Part shown: positions 35,007 to 45,904 of the stretch, in pieces
Layout: every line of letters begins with the position of its first letter
How positions within the stretch are numbered: position 1 is the first letter of the stretch
Source: Lachnospiraceae bacterium
GTDB taxonomy: Bacteria; Bacillota; Clostridia; Lachnospirales; Lachnospiraceae
Length of the DNA: 64,000 nt
Assembly (NCBI GenBank): GCA_009911195.1
Contig: QXWV01000002.1
Location: 1 to 64,000, forward strand
Reading direction: 5' to 3'
Made by a program: the position numbers and the translations under genes
The notes under the pieces: model-generated
Databases searched by the model: none
Told to the model about the DNA's origin: nothing
Seen by the model: only the letters and a program-made list of their open reading frames with translations

Positions 35007-36431
35007 CTATTCCCACACTCTTTTCAGCCGCTTTGCCCCTTCCCGGATTTGTTCCCTGCTCAAAGAAGCATATCCCAAAATCACCGTGTCCGCCTTCCAC
35101 TGCGGCGCTATCTCCCCTACGCAGAATTCGGAGAGACCATACACCCTGACCCCCTCCTTAGCCGCGGCATCGGTCAATTCCTTTTCGCTCCTGCCCCTCT
35201 TATCCTGCAAAAGTATATGTAGCCCCGCGTTCTCCCCCGACACGTCAAACGCCTTTTCCATCCCCCTCAGGCCATCCAGCAGATTATCCTGCTTTTCCCT
35301 GTATATTTTCCTCATCCGGTTCAAATGCCGTTCAAAATGCCCATTCCCAATAAATTCATTCAATATCCTCTGGTCAATCCTGGATACTGTAGTGGAATAA
35401 AAGGAGCATTTCTCCTCATAGATGCGCAAAAGCGGCAGCGGCAGCACCATATAACCGATACGTATGGCCGGTGCAATGGATTTGGAAAAAGTCCCGATAT
35501 AAATTACCTTTCCCATCCTATCGGATGCCTGTAGGGATGGCACAGGCTTTCCCCTGAAGCGGAATTCGCTGTCATAGTCATCCTCTATCAGGTATCGTCC
35601 TTCCTTTTCCCCTGCCCATTTTAACAGTTCCATCCTCCGCCCGATAGGCATAACAATCCCCGTGGGATATTGATGGGAGGGCATAACATAAGCCACATCC
35701 GCTTCACTCTCCCGTAGACCATCGGCGCTCATCCCGCTTTTGTCCATAGCAATAGGGCTGATGCGGTAGGCAAAAGAATCGAAAATCCGGTATGCCCGCC
35801 GATAAGTAGGGTTTTCCATAGCAATCTTCACATGCCTTCCGAGAATTTTTTCCAGCAGCATCAGCAGATAATCATTCCCTGCCCCTATAATAATCTGTTC
35901 CGGCCTGCAGTTCACGCCCCTGGATGTATGAAGATAATGGGCAATTGTCTCCCGCAATATATAATCCCCTTTAGGCGAACCGGAAGAGAAAATTTCACTG
36001 TTGGCATCCACCAGGATATTTTTCGTTATTTTCTTCCATGTTGCATAGGGAAATGCCGACATATCGATGGTATTAGGAGAAAAATCGTAACGGAACTTTA
36101 AAATATCCGTTTCCTCTTTACCATCCTTTATTATCCCTCCTGCCCTCTCTGCCTTATCCTCTTCCCCTAAATCATAAAGCTCTTCGACCGGACAGACAAA
36201 ATAGCCCCTGTACGGCCTTGCCTCTATATAGCCTTCCGAGAGCAACTGCTCATAAGCCAGCTCCACCGTGCTCCTGGATACTTGTAAAAATTCTGCCAGA
36301 TAACGTGTAGAGGGAAGCCTCTCCCCTTGCAGAAGCTTCCCTTTCCTTATCTCATTCTTAATATGTAAATAAATCTGTTCATACAGATGTTTCCCGCTAT
36401 GCGGATGCAGTGTAATCGTTAAATCTTTCAT
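35007..36431 (-). CDS. MocR/PdxR-type regulator (GntR HTH fused to aminotransferase)
   Basis: PLP-dependent transcription factor, 474 residues. The N-terminal GntR winged helix (KLLQGERLPSTRYLAEFLQV, SRSTVELAYEQLLSEGYIEA) is joined to a fold-type I aminotransferase domain. The PLP lysine is in IGTFSKSIAPAIRIGY, and the pocket motifs are IGAGNDYLL and EDDYDSEFRFRG. Family members control PLP synthesis, GABA or other amine pathways. No pdxST, gab or transporter gene lies next to it, so the target is unclear. Confidence 0.92.
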   Translation of the reverse strand: MKDLTITLHPHSGKHLYEQIYLHIKNEIRKGKLLQGERLPSTRYLAEFLQVSRSTVELAYEQLLSEGYIEARPYRGYFVCPVEELYDLGEEDKAERAGGIIKDGKEETDILKFRYDFSPNTIDMSAFPYATWKKITKNILVDANSEIFSSGSPKGDYILRETIAHYLHTSRGVNCRPEQIIIGAGNDYLLMLLEKILGRHVKIAMENPTYRRAYRIFDSFAYRISPIAMDKSGMSADGLRESEADVAYVMPSHQYPTGIVMPIGRRMELLKWAGEKEGRYLIEDDYDSEFRFRGKPVPSLQASDRMGKVIYIGTFSKSIAPAIRIGYMVLPLPLLRIYEEKCSFYSTTVSRIDQRILNEFIGNGHFERHLNRMRKIYREKQDNLLDGLRGMEKAFDVSGENAGLHILLQDKRGRSEKELTDAAAKEGVRVYGLSEFCVGEIAPQWKADTVILGYASLSREQIREGAKRLKRVWE

Positions 36432-36457
36432 TCTTTCCTATTCCAGCACGGTATTGC

Positions 36458-37330
36458 TCAAGCCTTCGCCGCGTTTTGTTTCTTCACCTGTTTTACAATT
36501 TCTTCCTTTAACGTCCGTGCCCTATCCTTCATCCTGGAATTTGCCACCGGGGAAGAAATAACATTGGAAATCAGCTTTGATGCCACATCATATTGCTCAA
36601 ACTTCACGGCCAGGACAGAAATTAAATAATCCACCGTAGACTCATCCATACCGCATATTGGGAAAGGCTCCGACTGCCTTGCAGTAATGAAACCGTCAAA
36701 AGCGTTCTTAAGAAATTCCTTTTCTTCCGTCTCTAACTTCTCCTTTTTCTCCTCATACTGCTTATCCCCTTTATCTAGCTGCTCCCCTTTCCCACGTAAA
36801 ACCCATGCTGTTTTCAGGCAGATATACGCCTTTTCGCTTGGCTTGGCCAGCTTCACAATCGCATTCACTAAAGTCAGCTTATACCGTGCCAAAGCTTCAT
36901 CATAAGTATAGGAGTCCTTTTCCTCTGCCGTAGATGGCTTGAAGTTGGCCGAAATCTTCTCCTTAATATTTTTTGCCTGATGAACAGTAATAAACTTAAA
37001 AAACCGGCTCAGAGCTGCATAGCCGCAACCGGGGCATAAAATCACATCATATTTCAGGGCATCAATATTCTCATACTTTGGGCGCAAATCCGCGTCACTG
37101 CCTATCAGCCTGGCCCTTCCGGCTTTTACTGTCCTTACTTTAAAATCTTTGCCGCAAATCGGGCATTTATATGACTTGCTAAACAAAAAATCCTGTTCCT
37201 CTACCACCGGTGATGCCTTCTTGACTTCCTGTACCTCAATAGCCTTCTCCTGTGTATCATTTTCATACACATCTACGCTCTCCAAAGAACTCAAACCAAA
37301 CCGGGATAATCCGGATAATAATCCAGCCAT
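36458..37330 (-). CDS. DUF2225 family protein
   Basis: Conserved protein of unknown function, about 290 residues. It has two CxxC pairs: CPICGKDF near the N-terminus and LCPGCGYAALSRFF about 50 residues later, which probably form one zinc site. The rest is helical (TPR-like in length but without clear repeats). The ATG at 37330 is chosen since GGAGGAGATAGAAGG lies upstream. GTG at 37363 and ATG at 37348 are in frame. It sits between glnS and the MocR gene, same strand. Confidence 0.82.
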   Translation of the reverse strand: MAGLLSGLSRFGLSSLESVDVYENDTQEKAIEVQEVKKASPVVEEQDFLFSKSYKCPICGKDFKVRTVKAGRARLIGSDADLRPKYENIDALKYDVILCPGCGYAALSRFFKFITVHQAKNIKEKISANFKPSTAEEKDSYTYDEALARYKLTLVNAIVKLAKPSEKAYICLKTAWVLRGKGEQLDKGDKQYEEKKEKLETEEKEFLKNAFDGFITARQSEPFPICGMDESTVDYLISVLAVKFEQYDVASKLISNVISSPVANSRMKDRARTLKEEIVKQVKKQNAAKA

Positions 37331-37414
37331 TCCTTCTATCTCCTCCATCCTTCTATTTGCCACTATTTATGCTTCTATCTGTACTTATGGCCTAACGGCC
37401 TATGCAATACCCTT

Positions 37415-39121
37415 TTATTTAGGCAACACATAAGAACTTTTCAGCGACACAATCCTGTTGAAAACAAGCGCATCCGGCTTAGAATCCTTACAATCCACAC
37501 AAAAATACCCCTGCCGCACAAATTGGAAGCTCTCATAAGCTTTGGCCTTCGCAAGCGCTGGCTCCAGATAACATTCTTTTAGTATTGTCAATGAATTCGG
37601 GTTTAAATTCAAAGAGCCGTCTTCATTATATACGCCTTTTTCCTCGTCAATGATATTCTCATATAGCCGTACTTCCGCTTTTACCGCCGAAGCTGCAGGC
37701 ACCCAGTGAATGGTACCTTTTACCTTCCTGCCCGTAAATCCCGTTCCGCATTTCGTTTCAGGGTCATACGTGCAGTGCACCTCAACCACTTTCCCGTCCT
37801 CATCCTTTACACAGCCTGTACATGTGACAAAATAAGCATTCATCAGCCGGACTTCATTCCCCGGATATAAGCGGAAATACTTTTTAGGGGGCTCTTCCAT
37901 GAAATCTTCCCTGTCTATATACAGTTCCTTTCCAAAGGGCACTTCCCTTGTTCCCATCTCCTCGTTTTCCATATTGTTGGATACGGTCAGCATTTCCGTC
38001 TGCCCCTCCGGATAGTTGTCTATAATCAGCTTTACCGGGTCTAATGCTGCCATCATCCTGGGCTTTTTCAGCTTCAAGTCTTCCCTGATACAATATTCCA
38101 GCATAGCATAGTCCACCGAAGAATTGCTTTTGGAAACGCCGCATAAATCTACAAAGAGTTTGATGGATTCCGGCGTAAAGCCTCTTCTGCGCAAAGCAGC
38201 AATGGATACCAGCCTGGGGTCATCCCATCCGTCCACAATGCCATCTTCCACCAGCTTTTTAATATATCTCTTCCCCGTTACCACATTTGTCAAATACATT
38301 TTTGCAAATTCAATCTGCCTGGGCGGATGCGGATACTCCAGTTCCCTCACTACCCAATCATACAACGGCCTGTGGTCTTCAAATTCCAGCGTACAGATGG
38401 AATGGCTAATCCCTTCTATCGCATCCTCAATAGGATGGGCAAAATCATACATCGGATAAATGCACCATTTATCCCCGGTATTATGATGGGCCATATGGGC
38501 TACACGGTAAATAATAGGGTCGCGCATATTGATATTGGGGGATTTCATATCGATTTTTGCCCGCAATACCTTTTCCCCATCCTTGTATATGCCATTTTTC
38601 ATATCCTCAAACAGCTTTAAGTTTTCCTCTACACCCCTGTCTCTGCTAGGGTCATCCTTCCCCGGCTCCGTCAATGTTCCACGGTATTCGCGCATTTGTT
38701 CCGCAGTCAAATCCGAAACATAAGCTTTCCCCTTTTTAATCAGCTTCACAGCCCCTTCATACATTTCATCGAAATAGTCAGAAGCAAAAAACAGCCTGTC
38801 TTCCCAATCCGCCCCCAACCACGCAATATCCTCTTTGATGGATTCCACAAATTCTGTTTTTTCTTTCGTAGGGTTAGTATCATCAAAACGCATATTAAAC
38901 TGGCCATTATACTGTTGGGCCAGCCCATAATTCAATAATATGCTCTTTGCATGGCCGATATGAAGATAACCATTAGGTTCTGGAGGAAACCTGGTATGCA
39001 CCCTCTCATATACGCCCTCCGCCAGGTCCTTATCAATCATCTGCTCTATAAAGTTCCTGGAAGCTGTCTCTTTCCCGCTTTCCGGCTGCCCCTTATTTTC
39101 CACTTTCACATCTTCGCTCAT
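37415..39121 (-). CDS. glnS: Glutaminyl-tRNA synthetase
   Basis: Class I synthetase that charges tRNA-Gln directly, 568 residues, normal length. The HIGH motif and surroundings are typical: [28 protein letters not shown] and [20 protein letters not shown]. In place of the KMSKS-type VMSKRKL of E. coli GlnRS, the aligned position reads [12 protein letters not shown], a variant loop. A C-terminal beta-barrel anticodon-binding region ([16 protein letters not shown]) follows. The ribosome site directly before the ATG is poor. A strong one belongs to a tiny leader frame 45 bases upstream. Confidence 0.95.
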   Translation of the reverse strand: MSEDVKVENKGQPESGKETASRNFIEQMIDKDLAEGVYERVHTRFPPEPNGYLHIGHAKSILLNYGLAQQYNGQFNMRFDDTNPTKEKTEFVESIKEDIAWLGADWEDRLFFASDYFDEMYEGAVKLIKKGKAYVSDLTAEQMREYRGTLTEPGKDDPSRDRGVEENLKLFEDMKNGIYKDGEKVLRAKIDMKSPNINMRDPIIYRVAHMAHHNTGDKWCIYPMYDFAHPIEDAIEGISHSICTLEFEDHRPLYDWVVRELEYPHPPRQIEFAKMYLTNVVTGKRYIKKLVEDGIVDGWDDPRLVSIAALRRRGFTPESIKLFVDLCGVSKSNSSVDYAMLEYCIREDLKLKKPRMMAALDPVKLIIDNYPEGQTEMLTVSNNMENEEMGTREVPFGKELYIDREDFMEEPPKKYFRLYPGNEVRLMNAYFVTCTGCVKDEDGKVVEVHCTYDPETKCGTGFTGRKVKGTIHWVPAASAVKAEVRLYENIIDEEKGVYNEDGSLNLNPNSLTILKECYLEPALAKAKAYESFQFVRQGYFCVDCKDSKPDALVFNRIVSLKSSYVLPK

Positions 39122-39157
39122 AATATTTATTTATCCGCTATGGCCTGAAACCAGCCG

Positions 39158-39182
39158 TTATACCATGCGGAACAACCTCCTT
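39158..39182 (-). promoter_or_regulatory. Mini-ORF with strong ribosome site in the glnS leader
   Basis: AAGGAGG (39182-39176), nine bases, then ATG GTA TAA (39166-39158): a Met-Val-stop frame. It is in the same phase as glnS and 45 bases before its ATG, whose own ribosome site is weak (GGA 12-14 bases away). Between the two, GGCTGG-TTT-CAGGCC forms a small imperfect hairpin. Translational reinitiation or a stalling switch is possible; this is inference. Confidence 0.5.
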
Positions 39183-39270
39183 GCAATATATCTTAAATCC
39201 TAGTTATTAATATATTATCATAAAAATTTTAAATAATAAAGAGATTTCCAATAACTATTTGATATCTTCG

Positions 39271-39412
39271 TAACAGTTCAGCCTTTCGGCTTCCCTATTA
39301 CGGAATCCGGCCATTTTGAATTTTGCCTACGGCAAAAGAGCCGGATTCTTTGCCACATCTACACATTCGTACGGACTTTGCAGCAAGTGCAAAGTCCTGG
39401 GCTAAACTGTTA
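39271..39412. repeat. 142-bp palindromic element overlapping a gene end
   Basis: TAACAGTTCAGCC (39271-39283) is inverted as GGCTAAACTGTTA (39400-39412) with one mismatch. Inside, GAATCCGGC (about 39303) is inverted as GCCGGATTC (about 39342), with TTTTGCC-TAC-GGCAAAA nested in it, and CGGACTTTGC-AGCAA-GTGCAAAGTCC forms another hairpin. The last three bases of the right arm are the TAA stop of the XRE gene on the minus strand. No frame is encoded. Confidence 0.8.
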
Positions 39413-39784
39413 CATATCTTCCTGTTGAATGGATTTCTTCAAAATTCTCCCAAAATGTTTATAGCTACGCAGAAATTCCGGCAAAGCCCGCATTTCCACA
39501 TCGGAAAAAGTTTCTATCAGCCCCGCAACTTCATTTATGTAAATCACTTTTGACTGCACCATGCTGTCACATAGCAATTCATCCACCGAACAGCCTAAGA
39601 CATTCGCAATATCTACAATCCTTTCCAGGCTAACCTTTGTTTTCGCATTTTCTATGTTGCTGACGTGCTGAATAGATATGCCTACGGCAGAAGCCAGTTC
39701 TGCCTGCGACATCCTTAAATTTTCCCTGCGCATCCGAACCCTTGCCCCTAATTTCACGTAATCCACCGACATTCTAACCACCAT
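39410..39784 (-). CDS. XRE-family transcriptional regulator
   Basis: Small DNA-binding protein, 124 residues. An HTH_3 domain covers about residues 10-68 (MSQAELASAVGISIQHVSNI, ENAKTKVSLERIVDIANVL), followed by a helical tail of unknown role. The ATG at 39784 has AAAGG three bases away. An ATG at 39772 is a weaker option. Its stop codon lies in the end of a palindromic repeat, so the native C-terminus may have been altered by insertion. The target is unknown. Confidence 0.88.
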   Translation of the reverse strand: MVVRMSVDYVKLGARVRMRRENLRMSQAELASAVGISIQHVSNIENAKTKVSLERIVDIANVLGCSVDELLCDSMVQSKVIYINEVAGLIETFSDVEMRALPEFLRSYKHFGRILKKSIQQEDM

Positions 39785-40106
39785 TATCCTTTATACCCTA
39801 ATTCCAATTATTACCAAACTTTATAAATATTGTACTAATTGTATTAAATTTGGAACAAAAATGGAATCAATTAAATAAATAGAATATTTATATAGTTGAT
39901 GTCATTATTGCTCTTTGGGTAATCTTTCACGGAAAAGCTCTGTCTTTTATAATGCCTGGGACACTTTGGGCGAGTATGCAAAATTGCTCAAAAACCGCAA
40001 AGCGTATACAAAACCCCCGCTGCAGACAGCGGGGGCAGCAAACGGATACGTATCCGAAATATATACTTTTCTAACCTATATCATTCCTCTTTTTTTATCA
40101 TCCCGC
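39785..40106. other. Intergenic region without a gene
   Basis: 322 bp between the XRE gene and the guaB stop, both minus strand. It contains the guaB terminator (40014-40035) and about 120 bp of very AT-rich sequence that probably holds the XRE promoter (several TTGATT/TTGTTC and TACAAT-like boxes, none clearly best). I see no coding sequence here. Confidence 0.6.
40014..40035 (-). terminator. guaB intrinsic terminator
   Basis: CCCCCGCTG-CAGA-CAGCGGGGG. On the minus strand it is followed by TTTTGT. It lies 72 bp after the guaB stop. Confidence 0.85.
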
Positions 40107-41576
<1,470 letters not shown>

Positions 41577-41603
41577 TTATTCTTTGAACGGTTTGTGAAA
41601 AAA

Positions 41604-41638
41604 GATGTAAGTTTGAAAAAGTTTATCAAACTTACATC
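41604..41638 (-). terminator. Intrinsic terminator of the DUF6106 gene
   Basis: A perfect 13-bp stem, GATGTAAGTTTGA / TCAAACTTACATC, with a 9-nt loop. On the minus strand it is followed by TTTTTT. It begins seven bases after the DUF6106 stop and is upstream of guaB. Confidence 0.9.
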
Positions 41639-41644
41639 ACTATG

Positions 41645-42142
41645 TCAATCCATAAATACCTTTCGGGGCGCAATATTTTTAATTGCCTTAACCATTTCCA
41701 TGCTGGGTTCCAAAATAACCTTCAAATTACCTTCATAATACATCACATACCTTAAATCCGGCTGTTTTTCCATGCCGGAACTATAATCCACCGTTTTTAC
41801 TGTCCTGTTTTTAAACTCATCGATATGCCATGACTTGATGGGCGCAAGGATTTCCATACGCTCCACCTCATACTTGACCACCCTTTTCCTCTTAGACTTG
41901 GCCATCACTTTATCAATGGTAATCTCCTTATCCAGATAGAGGTATTCATACTCCAGGTCAGCATTCAAATAAATAAAATAAGCCGCTACCCCCATTGCCA
42001 GCCCAATAAACAGCGCCTGCCAGACTATAACTCCTATCACAACAAAAGCTACCGCCATTATCGTTGTAAGCATCCTGAGGAACACCATCCCTGTATTTGA
42101 TTTTTTCTTTACCAGGCATTCCACATATGTTTCACTCATCAT
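41645..42142 (-). CDS. DUF6106 family membrane protein
   Basis: Conserved Lachnospiraceae-type protein, 165 residues (164 from the second ATG). Two adjacent hydrophobic segments (about 22-65: FLRMLTTIMAVAFVVIGVIV and ALFIGLAMGVAAYFIYL) are followed by a cytoplasmic beta-rich domain (YEYLYLDKEITIDKVMAKSK, RYVMYYEGNLKVILEPS). The layout resembles bacterial PH-like domain proteins. The function is unknown. A single-gene unit, ended by its own terminator. Confidence 0.75.
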   Translation of the reverse strand: MMSETYVECLVKKKSNTGMVFLRMLTTIMAVAFVVIGVIVWQALFIGLAMGVAAYFIYLNADLEYEYLYLDKEITIDKVMAKSKRKRVVKYEVERMEILAPIKSWHIDEFKNRTVKTVDYSSGMEKQPDLRYVMYYEGNLKVILEPSMEMVKAIKNIAPRKVFMD

Positions 42143-42421
42143 ACCATTCTACCACCTTATCCATAATGTCATTTTACTTATTGCTGCTTTGCTTATCTAA
42201 TATCATATTACAAAACTCCCGAACTTTCAAGACATAATGCGGATACGCCATAGAAATCATGGCATGCCGGGTTGAACCGTTGCCGGAAATTAATTTTCAT
42301 AAACTGTTTATTGTTTTTTTACACTATTTCCCCCCTTATTCATTGACACCTATCCATGGAAAAGCTATCATTAACGTTAAGCATATTTTTCAATACAAAG
42401 GAAACGTGGAGGAACCGTGCT

Positions 42422-43192
42422 ATGGCCATGCGGGATGAAGTAAGGGAACAGCAGAATAAGCTAAAAGGGAAAACCTTTAAAGAAAAACTGGATTATTTCT
42501 GGGATTACTATAAGGTCCACACCATTGTCTTGGTATTCTCCATTGTAGTGATATCCGTATTTGTTAAAGATATTGTAACCAGCAAAGATAATGCCTTTTC
42601 TGCCGTTATCTTAAACTCCTATGCCCAAGATGCACAGGAAGCCTTTCAGGCAGATTTTGCGGCCTATGCCAGTATCGATACCGACACTTACAACTGCCTA
42701 ATCGATACCTCCGCCACCTACTCCGTGGCTTCCATGAGCCAATATGATATTGCCTTTGCCCAGCGCATCGCCGCCCAGGTACAAACCGGCGACCTGGATG
42801 CCTTTGTAGGCGATGGCCAGGCATTCAGCCACTATGCCGACGGATACCTTTTCCAGGATTTACGGGAAGCCCTCACCGAGGAAGAATACCAAAAGTATGA
42901 ACCTTATTTTTATTATATCGACACTGCAGCCATTGAAGCCAAGCGCCAGATGGAGGAGGAAGATATTTCCTCCAGCGCTCAAGAGGAGGTTTCCACAGAC
43001 CCTATGGACCCTTCCTCCATGGAAACTCCAGTTCCCGTAGGCATCTGCCTGGAATCTTCTTCCAAGCTTGCCCAATGGAATTGCTACGCGGCAAGCGGCG
43101 AACCCCCTATTTTCGGTTTTCTGGCCAATGCCGCCCACCCCGACCTGGCCCACCGTTTCCTGGCCTATCTGACAGAGCCAGCTACCCCATAA
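42422..43192 (+). CDS. Single-pass membrane protein of unknown function
   Basis: 256 residues. A charged N-terminus (VREQQNKLKGKTFKEKLDYF) is followed by one membrane helix (about 31-52, TIVLVFSIVVISVFVKDIV) and a large domain outside, with a poly-Glu/Ser patch at about 185-200. Similar Clostridia proteins are annotated only as hypothetical. The start at 42422 follows GGAGGAACC by about six bases. An in-frame ATG at 42356 lacks a ribosome site. It converges on the aspartate kinase gene. I do not recognise its role. Confidence 0.75.
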   Translation: MAMRDEVREQQNKLKGKTFKEKLDYFWDYYKVHTIVLVFSIVVISVFVKDIVTSKDNAFSAVILNSYAQDAQEAFQADFAAYASIDTDTYNCLIDTSATYSVASMSQYDIAFAQRIAAQVQTGDLDAFVGDGQAFSHYADGYLFQDLREALTEEEYQKYEPYFYYIDTAAIEAKRQMEEEDISSSAQEEVSTDPMDPSSMETPVPVGICLESSSKLAQWNCYAASGEPPIFGFLANAAHPDLAHRFLAYLTEPATP

Positions 43193-43211
43193 ACAGGCGC
43201 ATGGATGCAAC

Positions 43212-44531
43212 TTACAATTCCAATTCTACAAATATTTTATAAATCGCCCGAATCGCGTTCTCAAAATCCTCATCGGAAACGCCGATAATAATATTCAACT
43301 CGCTGGAGCCCTGGTCAATCATCCTCACGTTTACATTGGCATGGGCCAATGCGGAGAAAATCCTTCCCGCAGTTCCCCTGGTAGAGCGCATCCCACGGCC
43401 AACCACGGCTATCAGAGCCAAATCCGACTCTATATCAATCGTATCCGGGTCCGCCAGCCTGTGAATCGCCGACACTACCTTCTGCTCCTTATTGATGAAT
43501 TCATCCTGATGGACGAATACGGTCATCGTATCGATGCCGGAAGGAACATGTTCAAAAGAAATCCCATAATCCTCAAATGCCTGAAGAACCTTTCTCCCAA
43601 ACCCAATCTCAGAATTCATCATATCTTTTTCTATATTAACGGAACAGAATCCTTTTTTCCCCGCAATACCGGTAATCACATATTTGGACTTCTGGCAGGT
43701 GCTCTCCACAATCCATGTCCCTTTTTCCTCCGGGCAATTGGTATTCCGTATATTAATGGGAATCCCTTCCCTCCTCACCGGGAAAATAGCATCCTCATGA
43801 AGCACTGTTGCCCCCATATAGGAAAGTTCCCTCAATTCCCTGTAAGTGATTGTCTCAATCCCTACTGGGTTCTTGATAATCCTGGGGTCCGCCACAAGAA
43901 AACCTGACACATCGGTCCAGTTTTCATATACATCCGCTTTCACCGCCCTGGCCACAATAGAGCCTGTGATATCGGAACCGCCCCTGGAAAAAGTTTTTAC
44001 TTTCCCATCCTCATAAGCACCGTAAAACCCAGGTATTACTGCACATTCCACATGGCTTAGACGTTCCGCCAGCACTTTATTCGTTTTCTCCGACTCAAAT
44101 TCGCCGTTTTCATCAAACAAAATCACAGTAGACGCATCGATAAACTCGTAACCCAGATAAGAAGCCATTACGATACCATTCAGATATTCCCCACGGGATG
44201 CGGCATAATCTTCGCCCGCCTTTTCCCGAAATTTTTCTTCAATTGCCGCAAATTCATCCGCCAGAGACAAATCCAACTGCAGCCCATGGATAATCTCTTC
44301 ATAGCGCTCCCGAATCATTTTTAAGTCTTCCGCAAATGCTTCCCCTGCTTCTGCCTTCGCATAGCATCCATACAGCATATCCGTAACTTTCGTATCCTTC
44401 CCAAAACGCTTTCCGGGCGCGGAGGGAACCACATACCGCCGCTCCTTATCGCTGCGGATAATATCCCCTGCCTTTATAAACTGCTCCGCACTGGCTAAAG
44501 AACTGCCGCCGAATTTCACTACTTTTTTCAT
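43212..44531 (-). CDS. Aspartate kinase
   Basis: Phosphorylates aspartate, the entry step to Lys, Met and Thr, 439 residues. Kinase motifs are VVKFGGSSLA at the start, then TFSRGGSDITGSIVARAV. Two C-terminal ACT domains follow (about 300-439, IAGKKGFCSVNIEKDM and LIAVVGRGMRSTRGTAG), so feedback control by an amino acid is expected. It is the last gene of the ACT-hom-apgM-like-kinase operon, which points to the threonine branch. Whether the symbol should be lysC or thrA cannot be decided. Confidence 0.95.
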   Translation of the reverse strand: MKKVVKFGGSSLASAEQFIKAGDIIRSDKERRYVVPSAPGKRFGKDTKVTDMLYGCYAKAEAGEAFAEDLKMIRERYEEIIHGLQLDLSLADEFAAIEEKFREKAGEDYAASRGEYLNGIVMASYLGYEFIDASTVILFDENGEFESEKTNKVLAERLSHVECAVIPGFYGAYEDGKVKTFSRGGSDITGSIVARAVKADVYENWTDVSGFLVADPRIIKNPVGIETITYRELRELSYMGATVLHEDAIFPVRREGIPINIRNTNCPEEKGTWIVESTCQKSKYVITGIAGKKGFCSVNIEKDMMNSEIGFGRKVLQAFEDYGISFEHVPSGIDTMTVFVHQDEFINKEQKVVSAIHRLADPDTIDIESDLALIAVVGRGMRSTRGTAGRIFSALAHANVNVRMIDQGSSELNIIIGVSDEDFENAIRAIYKIFVELEL

Positions 44532-44593
44532 AACAAATTCTCCGTTCCTTTTTTACTCTTACTATATTCCATGATTCTACCACAGACACACAC

Positions 44594-45814
44594 CTAGCGC
44601 AAGAATGAGTGATGGCAGTCCAGCAACCGTTCTATCAGCCTATGGCCCTGAGCCACATAGTTCCCGCTTTTCTTTCCCTCTTCTTCCGTATAATTCCATT
44701 CCTTTGCCAAAGGCATGCTGCTGTCATAAAGCATATAGGGCACACTGTCCCCTGTATGGGTGCGCACGCGTATGGGCGTAGGATGGTCGGGCAAAACCAT
44801 AAGTCGGTATTCCACACCTTCCCTGTCCAGGCGTTCTGTCAGGGGCTTCAGCACCCTGCCGTCCAGGTATTCAATCGCCTGCACTTTCTTTTCTACGCTT
44901 CCCTGATGCCCCATTTCGTCAGGTGCTTCGATATGGATGTATGCAAAATCATAGCCATCTTCCAGCAGAGCTTTTAAAGCTGCCTCCGTTTTCCCTTCAT
45001 AATTGGTATGCAAGCCCCCATTCGCCCCTTCCACGTGGCTCACACCCATTCCTGCCCCTACGGCAATCCCTTTTAGCAAATCCACCGCCGAAATCATCAT
45101 TCCCCGTTTGCCCGTTTTCTCTTCAAAAGAATCCAGCATCGGTTTAGTTCCTGCCCCCCAGAACCAGCAACAGTTCGCAGGATTTAAGCCCTGCTTTTTC
45201 CTCTCTATATTTAACGGATGGTTAACCAATATCTGATAGCTCCGCTTCATCATCTCCCGTAAGGCTATATCCTCCGGCAGATACTGCCCAATCGCTTGCC
45301 CGAGTACATCATGGGGCGGCGTCAGTTCCACTACCTTTCCTTTGTTCCAAATCAAGCAATGGCGGTAGCTTGTTCCCACATAAAAACGGTAATCCTCACT
45401 TTCCAATTCCTTTTTCACCGCTTCCAGCAGCAGCGCACAGTCTTCCGTACTGATTTCATCGGAGCTGTGGTCCAGAATCCTTTTTTCCCCAAAAGGAACG
45501 TCTTCCTCAGAAATTGTAACAATATTGCAGCGCAGCGCAATATCCGTTTCTTTCATCGGCACACCGATGCTTAAAGCTTCTAACGGGGAACGCCCGGAGT
45601 AATAAATCTCAGGGTCATACCCCAGCACCGATAAATTCGCCGTATCCGAGCCGGGTTTCATCCCCTCCGGTATTGTATGTACCATGCCGATTTCCGACTT
45701 TTTGCTTAATCTGTCCATTACCGGGGTTGCGGCATAGGACAGAGGGGTTTTATCCCCCAGAGCCCCTATCGGCTCATCCGCCATACCATCTCCCAGCACA
45801 ATAATATATTTCAT
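44594..45814 (-). CDS. ApgM-like cofactor-independent phosphoglycerate mutase; probable homoserine kinase analogue
   Basis: Alkaline-phosphatase-fold protein of the archaeal-type phosphoglycerate mutase family, 406 residues. The metal site is IIVLGDGMAD, the nucleophile Ser lies in KPGSDTANLSVLGYDP, and there are further metal ligands in HIEAPDEMGHQG and LPDHPTPIRVRTHTGD. It lies between hom and aspartate kinase, and no ThrB homoserine kinase is in the operon. In several phyla such ApgM paralogues in threonine operons have been proposed to replace homoserine kinase. That role is inferred here from context. A glycolytic mutase is the alternative. Confidence 0.88.
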   Translation of the reverse strand: MKYIIVLGDGMADEPIGALGDKTPLSYAATPVMDRLSKKSEIGMVHTIPEGMKPGSDTANLSVLGYDPEIYYSGRSPLEALSIGVPMKETDIALRCNIVTISEEDVPFGEKRILDHSSDEISTEDCALLLEAVKKELESEDYRFYVGTSYRHCLIWNKGKVVELTPPHDVLGQAIGQYLPEDIALREMMKRSYQILVNHPLNIERKKQGLNPANCCWFWGAGTKPMLDSFEEKTGKRGMMISAVDLLKGIAVGAGMGVSHVEGANGGLHTNYEGKTEAALKALLEDGYDFAYIHIEAPDEMGHQGSVEKKVQAIEYLDGRVLKPLTERLDREGVEYRLMVLPDHPTPIRVRTHTGDSVPYMLYDSSMPLAKEWNYTEEEGKKSGNYVAQGHRLIERLLDCHHSFLR

Positions 45815-45904
45815 TTTTTAGCCATTCCCTTTCTGCCAATCTGCATACTTCCATTTTACTGCTTCTACAGCATACAGCCCTGCCTATTGCTTCCTGTTGT
45901 CTTT

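Noticed and set aside
39122-39270. T-box or glutamine riboswitch before glnS
   Set aside because: I found no T-box core sequence and no terminator/antiterminator pair, nor the glnA-type aptamer bases. Only the mini-ORF and a small hairpin are present.
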